64,000 bases of DNA. Source: Pseudoflavonifractor sp. 524-17 (GTDB lineage: Bacteria > Bacillota > Clostridia > Oscillospirales > Oscillospiraceae). Location: NCBI RefSeq assembly GCF_009935845.1, contig NZ_QWEK01000019.1, positions 21,493-85,492 of the forward strand, read 5' to 3'. Of the stretch, positions 60,391 to 64,000 are shown one piece after another (positions within the stretch are counted from its first letter, which is position 1; the number at the start of each line of letters is the position of its first letter). The notes under the pieces are model-generated. The model had not been told where the DNA came from. It made no database searches and saw only the letters and a program-made list of their open reading frames with translations. The translations under genes were made by a program, and so were the position numbers.

Positions 60391-60642
60391 ATGGATACCA
60401 ACATGACATTCCGCATGGATTCCGATGTAAAAGCCGAGATGTCTGCTATCTGCGCCAAGCTGGGAATGACAACGTCCACTGCTTTCAATATTTTTGCCAA
60501 TGCCTTTGTGCGTGCAAAGGGAATGCCATTCGCTGTAACAGTTCAAGAGTCTGACACTTTTGTGGCAAAAGGGGCAATGCTGGCAGATACCGACCAGCTA
60601 TTGGCTGACTTTGCGTCAGACTATAAGAGGATGGCAGAATGA
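60391..60642 (+). CDS. RelB/DinJ-type antitoxin
   Basis: An 83-residue ribbon-helix-helix antitoxin (NMTFRMDSDVKAEMSAICAKLGMTTSTAFNIFANAFV, split over 1-42). AAGGAGGCG precedes the ATG. It overlaps the Doc-type toxin by 4 nt. RelB/DinJ antitoxins usually pair with RelE/YafQ toxins, so the partner here is unusual. Confidence 0.85.
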   Translation: MDTNMTFRMDSDVKAEMSAICAKLGMTTSTAFNIFANAFVRAKGMPFAVTVQESDTFVAKGAMLADTDQLLADFASDYKRMAE

Positions 60643-61016
60643 TTTGGATAGAGGTGGAGGACGTTATTCTGATCCATAGCCGAATTATTCAAGTCACCGG
60701 TGGGATAGACGGTCTCCGAGATCGCGCCAGTCTGGAAGCAACTCTTGCCGCGCCGCTTCAATCTTTCACGGGAGAGGATCTTTTTCCTTCAGATATTGAA
60801 AAAATCGCCCGTCTTGGATATGGATTGGCGGCTAACCATGCCTTTATAGATGGAAATAAGCGAATCGGTGCCATGCTGACACAGCTCCTATTGAAGTGGA
60901 ACGGCTACCATCTGGAATTGCAAAAGGGCGAGTTGGCGGATATGTTTATCGCTATTGCCGATGGCAGCGCAGATGAGCAGGATTTGTTAGCCTGGATTCG
61001 AGCGCATATCAGATGA
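60639..61016 (+). CDS. Doc-type toxin (Fic-like kinase)
   Basis: A 125-residue Doc protein with H-A-F-I-D-G-N-K-R near residue 68, the active-site motif of death-on-curing toxins that phosphorylate EF-Tu. It is usually neutralised by a Phd antitoxin; here an RHH antitoxin is upstream. ATGA overlap implies coupling. Confidence 0.88.
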   Translation: MIWIEVEDVILIHSRIIQVTGGIDGLRDRASLEATLAAPLQSFTGEDLFPSDIEKIARLGYGLAANHAFIDGNKRIGAMLTQLLLKWNGYHLELQKGELADMFIAIADGSADEQDLLAWIRAHIR

Positions 61017-61057
61017 AACGAGTAAGGTCAGCGCCCATAATCGGGTGCAGATCTTGT

Positions 61058-61105
61058 TGTCTCCCGCAATCAGAATCGAGGGCTGGCTGACGGGAAAAAT
61101 GTGTA
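61058..61105 (+). pseudogene. 3' remnant of a DUF4143 gene
   Basis: Reads P-A-I-R-I-E-G-W-L-T-G-K, closely matching the end of the gene at 59,063-60,238 (PAIRIEDWLAGK). It indicates that the toxin-antitoxin pair was inserted beside, or flanked by, a copy of this gene. Confidence 0.6.
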
Positions 61106-61114
61106 AAACTCTCG

Positions 61115-61143
61115 TTGTATCTCTCGGAAAAATGTGTTATACT
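61115..61143 (+). promoter_or_regulatory. Sigma-A-like promoter
   Basis: TTGTAT (61,115-61,120), 17-nt spacer, TATACT (61,138-61,143), 35 nt before the next gene. Confidence 0.65.
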
Positions 61144-61178
61144 ATCTTTGATCCCACACAAGAAGGGATGGTGATGTG

Positions 61179-62471
61179 ATGAAGCGAAACGCCTTAGACG
61201 CTCTGATCAAGTGGCAACACAGCGAAGACCGCAAGCCTATGGTACTAAAAGGCGCAAGGCAGGTAGGCAAGACCTGGCTCATGAAAGAGTTTGGTCAAAG
61301 CTGCTACGAACATTCCGTTTACTTCAACTTTGATGAAGAGGACGAATTGAAGTCCATCTTTGAAGCCAATAAAACCCCCCAGCGGATCATCGAATTGCTG
61401 TCAATGATCGTCGGTGAGAAGATACTTCCCGGCAAGACCCTGGTGATTTTTGACGAGATACAGGAGTGTCCCGCCGCCCTCAACGCCTTGAAATACTTCA
61501 AGGAAAGGGCCAACGAGTACCATATTATTTCGGCTGGCAGTCTCCTGGGGACGCTGCTGGCCCAGCCAAAGTCCTACCCGGTGGGCATGGTGAACCTGCT
61601 GGACCTCTCCCCTCTTACCTTCGATGAATTTCTGGCGGCTGTGGAGCCTTCCCTGTATGAGTTCTACTGCGGCATCCAGAAGGAGCAGCCTATTGAGGAG
61701 ATTTTCCACCGCCGTCTGATGGAAGCCTGCAATAACTACTTCATCATTGGCGGGATGCCGGAGTGTGTGGCCTTATGGATAAAATACAAAGACCCGGCTA
61801 AGGTGGCTCAGATCCAGCGGGAGCTGATTGAGATATATGAAAACGACTTCTCCAAGCACAACGGCAAGGTCCACAGCGGCCGCATTCTGATGGTTTTCCG
61901 CAGCATCGTCTCCCAGCTTGCAAAAGCCAATGAGAAATTCATGTACGGTGCTGTCCGGGAAGGAGGACGGGCCAGAGACTTTGAGGAAGCGATAGAATGG
62001 CTCGTTTCTGCCGGGATGCTGAACCGGGTCTACAATATCTCCAAGCTGGAGCATCCTCTTGCCGCTTTTGACAAGCTGGATCAGTTCAAGCTCTTTGTCT
62101 TTGACACCGGCCTGCTCAAGCAGATGGCGGGGATCGACAACAGCGCAATTCTGTTGAAAAGCGATTACCAATTCAAAGGCCCCCTGACCGAGAATTTTGT
62201 TTTGCAGCAGCTCCGAGGCCAGTTCGAGGTAGAACCCCGCTACTACTCCGACAAAAACGGTGAGATTGATTTTGTGGTGCAATACGGAACAGAGATCATC
62301 CCCATTGAGGCCAAGGGCGGCGAGGACAAATCAGCCCCTTCCTTCAAGCGGTATATTGCTGAAAAGCAGCCGGAACACGCTCTGCGATTCTCTAAGCGTG
62401 GCTACCGGAAGGATGGGTATATTACCAATCTTCCGCTATATCTGGCGAAAAAAACAAGGGAACTGCTTTAG
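61179..62471 (+). CDS. Second DUF4143-type ATPase
   Basis: A 430-residue protein with Walker A GARQVGKTWLMKEFG near 20 and Walker B TLVIFDEIQECPAALNAL near 88; a sensor-like SAGSLLG and a C-terminal DUF4143-type part (LRGQFEVEPRYYSDKNGEID, VVQYGTEIIPIEAKGG) follow. A different subfamily from the gene at 59,063. ATG at 61,179 has AAGGGATGG upstream. Confidence 0.87.
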   Translation: MKRNALDALIKWQHSEDRKPMVLKGARQVGKTWLMKEFGQSCYEHSVYFNFDEEDELKSIFEANKTPQRIIELLSMIVGEKILPGKTLVIFDEIQECPAALNALKYFKERANEYHIISAGSLLGTLLAQPKSYPVGMVNLLDLSPLTFDEFLAAVEPSLYEFYCGIQKEQPIEEIFHRRLMEACNNYFIIGGMPECVALWIKYKDPAKVAQIQRELIEIYENDFSKHNGKVHSGRILMVFRSIVSQLAKANEKFMYGAVREGGRARDFEEAIEWLVSAGMLNRVYNISKLEHPLAAFDKLDQFKLFVFDTGLLKQMAGIDNSAILLKSDYQFKGPLTENFVLQQLRGQFEVEPRYYSDKNGEIDFVVQYGTEIIPIEAKGGEDKSAPSFKRYIAEKQPEHALRFSKRGYRKDGYITNLPLYLAKKTRELL

Positions 62472-62492
62472 CGGCTATACTAGCGGCTATAC
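62469..62492 (+). repeat. 12-bp tandem duplication
   Basis: TAGCGGCTATAC occurs twice in tandem, the first copy supplying the stop codon of the upstream gene. Probably slippage. Confidence 0.7.
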
Positions 62493-62521
62493 TTTAGAGA
62501 AAAAAGAGGACATCCAATCAT

Positions 62522-63292
62522 ATGACCAATGAAAAAGTATTCCAAATGGATTTTGGGAAAGTCTACGAACTTCTTTTGAATAAGGCAACCAAGAAGGGGC
62601 GTACACAAACGGAGGTTGATGAAGTTATCTGCTGGCTGACAGGATACAATACAGAAAGTTTGGAAAAGGCCCTTACATCCTCGGTCTGCTACGGAGACTT
62701 TTTCCGCAACGCACCCGCCCCCAATCCCAATCGGACGCTGATAAAGGGTGTGGTCTGCGGCATACGGGTGGAGGAAATCGAAGACCCTCTTATGCGAGAA
62801 ATCCGGTACTTGGATAAGCTCATCGACGAGCTTGCCAAGGGCAAGCCTATGGAAAAGATTCTGCGGAAACAGGAGGAACCAGCCATGTGGGTATGCCCCA
62901 AATGCGGCCGGTCATTTCGCAGAAAAGAGCAGGATCATTATTGTGGGAAAGCGCCGGATACGATCGAGGAATACATCCTCAGTCAGCCGGAAGATGTACA
63001 GCCTTATCTGTGCCAGGTCAATGACGCCATTAAAGGCAACATCCCGGAGGCCAAGGAAAAGATCTCCTGGAGTATGCCCACCTATTGGAAAGGCCGTAAC
63101 CTGATCCAGTTCGCGGCCTTCAAACGGCACATCGGCCTTTACCCTGGCCCGGAGGCTGTGGAAGCGTTCGCCGACAGATTGACGGACTATAAGACCAGCA
63201 AAGGAGCCATTCAGATCCCCTACAGCAAGCCGTTACCGCTAGAATTGATTGGAGAGATTGCAGCGTGGTGTGAGAAGAACAGCCAGAAATAG
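62522..63292 (+). CDS. DUF2200-DUF1801 fusion protein
   Basis: A 256-residue protein. The first about 120 residues ([39 protein letters not shown], split over 5-43) resemble DUF2200; a linker with CPKCGRSF...HYC may bind zinc; residues about 145-255 ([29 protein letters not shown], split) are DUF1801/YdhG-like. Neither domain has a firm function. The pairing in one chain is uncommon. Confidence 0.75.
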   Translation: MTNEKVFQMDFGKVYELLLNKATKKGRTQTEVDEVICWLTGYNTESLEKALTSSVCYGDFFRNAPAPNPNRTLIKGVVCGIRVEEIEDPLMREIRYLDKLIDELAKGKPMEKILRKQEEPAMWVCPKCGRSFRRKEQDHYCGKAPDTIEEYILSQPEDVQPYLCQVNDAIKGNIPEAKEKISWSMPTYWKGRNLIQFAAFKRHIGLYPGPEAVEAFADRLTDYKTSKGAIQIPYSKPLPLELIGEIAAWCEKNSQK

Positions 63293-63339
63293 GGGGCTTG
63301 TCCACCCTATTTTTCCTCACGCCGAAAAAACTCTGGAAG
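63293..63339 (+). repeat. Imperfect repeat, copy 1
   Basis: About 45 bp starting GGGGGCTTGTCCACCCTATTT; related to 63,714-63,760 (AGGGCTTGTCTACCCATTTT...). Copies flank the DUF6718-like gene. Origin unknown; could be the end of a lost element or a duplicated 3' region. Confidence 0.5.
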
Positions 63340-63424
63340 AACGCTATATCAAGAATATTCTGCTGGAATCATCCGTACAGAACAAAATTTTTTAGCTCGG
63401 CTGCGTGAATTGGAGGCGATTTGA

Positions 63425-63670
63425 ATGAATGATAAAAAGATTTACATTGTGGCGAAAGTTTTCGATAAGCCCGGCAGCTTGGCATATCTCTGTAAGACAC
63501 CCAATGAAGCCAGATGCCTGCCAGGGACACTGGAGGCTCTGCGGGCTGAAGGGGTCCAGATCGTTATTTTGGACTCGCCGGAAATCTATTCGGAGTATGC
63601 GCCATATTCTTATGTGGAAAACATGAAAGCATTTATTAACAAAGTCTGCCAATTAAATCGAATTGCCTGA
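63425..63670 (+). CDS. DUF6718-like small protein
   Basis: An 81-residue protein (IYIVAKVFDKPGSLAYL, GVQIVILDSPEIYSEYAPYSYVENMKAFIN) resembling DUF6718-type proteins of gut Clostridia. Function unknown. It is the last gene before attR of element B. Confidence 0.65.
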   Translation: MNDKKIYIVAKVFDKPGSLAYLCKTPNEARCLPGTLEALRAEGVQIVILDSPEIYSEYAPYSYVENMKAFINKVCQLNRIA

Positions 63671-63713
63671 TAGGGTCCAACCCTATTACCCGAGTCCTTT
63701 ACCAGAGGAAAAC

Positions 63714-63760
63714 AGGGCTTGTCTACCCATTTTCCCACACATCGAAAAAGCCCCGGAACC
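63714..63760 (+). repeat. Imperfect repeat, copy 2
   Basis: Related to 63,293-63,339; see that entry. It lies about 45 bp before the right att core of element B. Confidence 0.5.
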
Positions 63761-63802
63761 CTTGCAAACACTGGGCTCCGAGGCCCTTACTTAAATTGAT
63801 AA

Positions 63803-63814
63803 CTTCGGCGAAGC
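63803..63814 (+). repeat. attR core of element B
   Basis: CTTCGGCGAAGC, matching 30,737-30,748 except for one base. The host cotJC sequence continues to its right. Confidence 0.8.
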
Positions 63815-63890
63815 GATTCGTCTGGCAAAGGAAAAAATGGATCAAAAAAATGTCTATCTTACCAATCCGATTCTAGATCAAAGGAAGTAA
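63807..63890 (+). pseudogene. cotJC: cotJC exon 3
   Basis: Encodes the shared G-E-A and then the last 24 residues (IRLAKEKMDQKNVYLTNPIL...) and the stop TAA at 63,888-63,890. It follows exon 2 in frame when the GGCGAAGC copies are merged. It has no start codon of its own. Confidence 0.88.
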
Positions 63891-63898
63891 CAAATTTG

Positions 63899-63924
63899 GG
63901 GCATAGGCCAAATGGCCTATGCCC
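63899..63924 (+). terminator. Hairpin after cotJC
   Basis: GGGCATAGGCCA and TGGCCTATGCCC, a perfect 12-bp stem with a 2-nt loop, 8 nt after the cotJC stop. There is no U-run, so it may serve as mRNA protection or a weak terminator. Confidence 0.55.
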
Positions 63925-63939
63925 TCAGCTTGTCGAAAA

Positions 63940-63972
63940 GCGGCCTGCCAGGAAAAAGTTCTGGCAGGCCGC
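63940..63972 (+). terminator. Second hairpin after cotJC
   Basis: GCGGCCTGCCAG and CTGGCAGGCCGC, a perfect 12-bp stem with a 9-nt AT-rich loop. Together with the previous hairpin it closes the cotJ operon. Confidence 0.55.
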
Positions 63973-64000
63973 AAAGCATAAAGATACATAAGGGCAGCAA

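Larger units (their letters stand above)
30741..63806 (+). mobile_element. Element B: defense-carrying element inserted in cotJC
   Basis: Direct repeats GGCGAAGC at 30,741-30,748 and 63,807-63,814 bound about 33,066 bp. CotJC reading continues as F-G-E-A then I-R-L-A-K across the repeat. A large serine recombinase lies at the left end, transcribed towards attL. Cargo: Fic protein, phage- and plasmid-type genes (YqaJ, DUF932, DUF3846), an IS21-type insertion, a Dnd-like operon, SLOG, two DUF4143 ATPases and a toxin-antitoxin pair. I see no relaxase, secretion or virion genes. It may be a non-conjugative island or a decayed larger element. Confidence 0.88.

Noticed and set aside
30741..63806. 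Prophage
   Set aside because: YqaJ and DUF932 genes occur in phages, but no capsid, terminase, portal, tail or lysis genes are visible.
30741..63806. Conjugative element
   Set aside because: No relaxase, coupling protein or VirB4-type ATPase was found in element B.
1..64000. CRISPR arrays, rRNA and tRNA genes
   Set aside because: No regularly spaced repeats and no rRNA or tRNA sequences were recognised; neither element uses a tRNA as its att site.

Overview
The window looks like a chromosome segment of a spore-forming, GC-rich, gut-type Clostridia. The Oscillospiraceae (Flavonifractor, Lawsonibacter or Pseudoflavonifractor-like) are the best guess. Evidence: a high-GC Firmicutes gene order (gmk, remA, rpoZ, priA, def, fmt, rsmB, rlmN, stp, PASTA kinase, rsgA, thiN), a cdaA-cdaR pair and a cotJ spore-coat operon. 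All calls come from reading the sequence; no database search was run.

Region 1 (1-19,334) is ordinary core genome, nearly all on the minus strand. It holds three transcription blocks: cdaA-cdaR; yicC-remA-gmk-rpoZ; and priA through thiN. Between them lie small genes for an RseC-like protein, a DUF5685-like protein, a J-domain protein and a membrane protein.

Region 2 (19,536-63,890) is one spore-coat operon torn open by mobile DNA. cotJA and cotJB are fused into one gene, followed by cotJC (Mn-catalase-type coat protein). cotJC is split into three pieces: 20,078-20,484, 30,627-30,749 and 63,807-63,890. Joining them at a shared GA dinucleotide (element A) and at a shared GGCGAAGC (element B) gives a seamless 200-residue CotJC. 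Element A (about 10.1 kb) is a mobilizable element with a MATE exporter, a kinase-like gene, sigma-like regulators, a MobA/MobL relaxase, replication genes and a large serine recombinase. Element B (about 33.1 kb) has its own large serine recombinase and carries an accessory and defense cargo. The two recombinase genes converge on the 123-bp middle exon.

Region 3, inside element B, has a decayed left arm (frameshifted and nonsense-mutated genes, an IS21-type insertion in a metallophosphatase). It then carries a 12-gene minus-strand operon (57,817 down to 42,202): an XRE regulator, a DndC-like sulfurtransferase with added zinc ribbons and ferredoxin, a DUF4007-like protein, a 1,203-residue BrxC/PglY-type ATPase, a DndA-like cysteine desulfurase, a PLD-helicase, a small protein, a DndD-like SMC ATPase, an unknown protein, a complete sigma-70-family factor, a GIY-YIG protein and a DGQHR (DndB-like) protein. 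It resembles DNA phosphorothioation, but lacks a recognisable DndE and DndFGH. The right arm adds a SLOG protein, a second XRE protein, two DUF4143 ATPases, a RelB/DinJ-Doc toxin-antitoxin pair and small unknown genes.

The two strongest points are (i) the doubly interrupted but perfectly restorable cotJC, which may be a sporulation-linked excision system, and (ii) the non-canonical Dnd-like operon with its own sigma factor.
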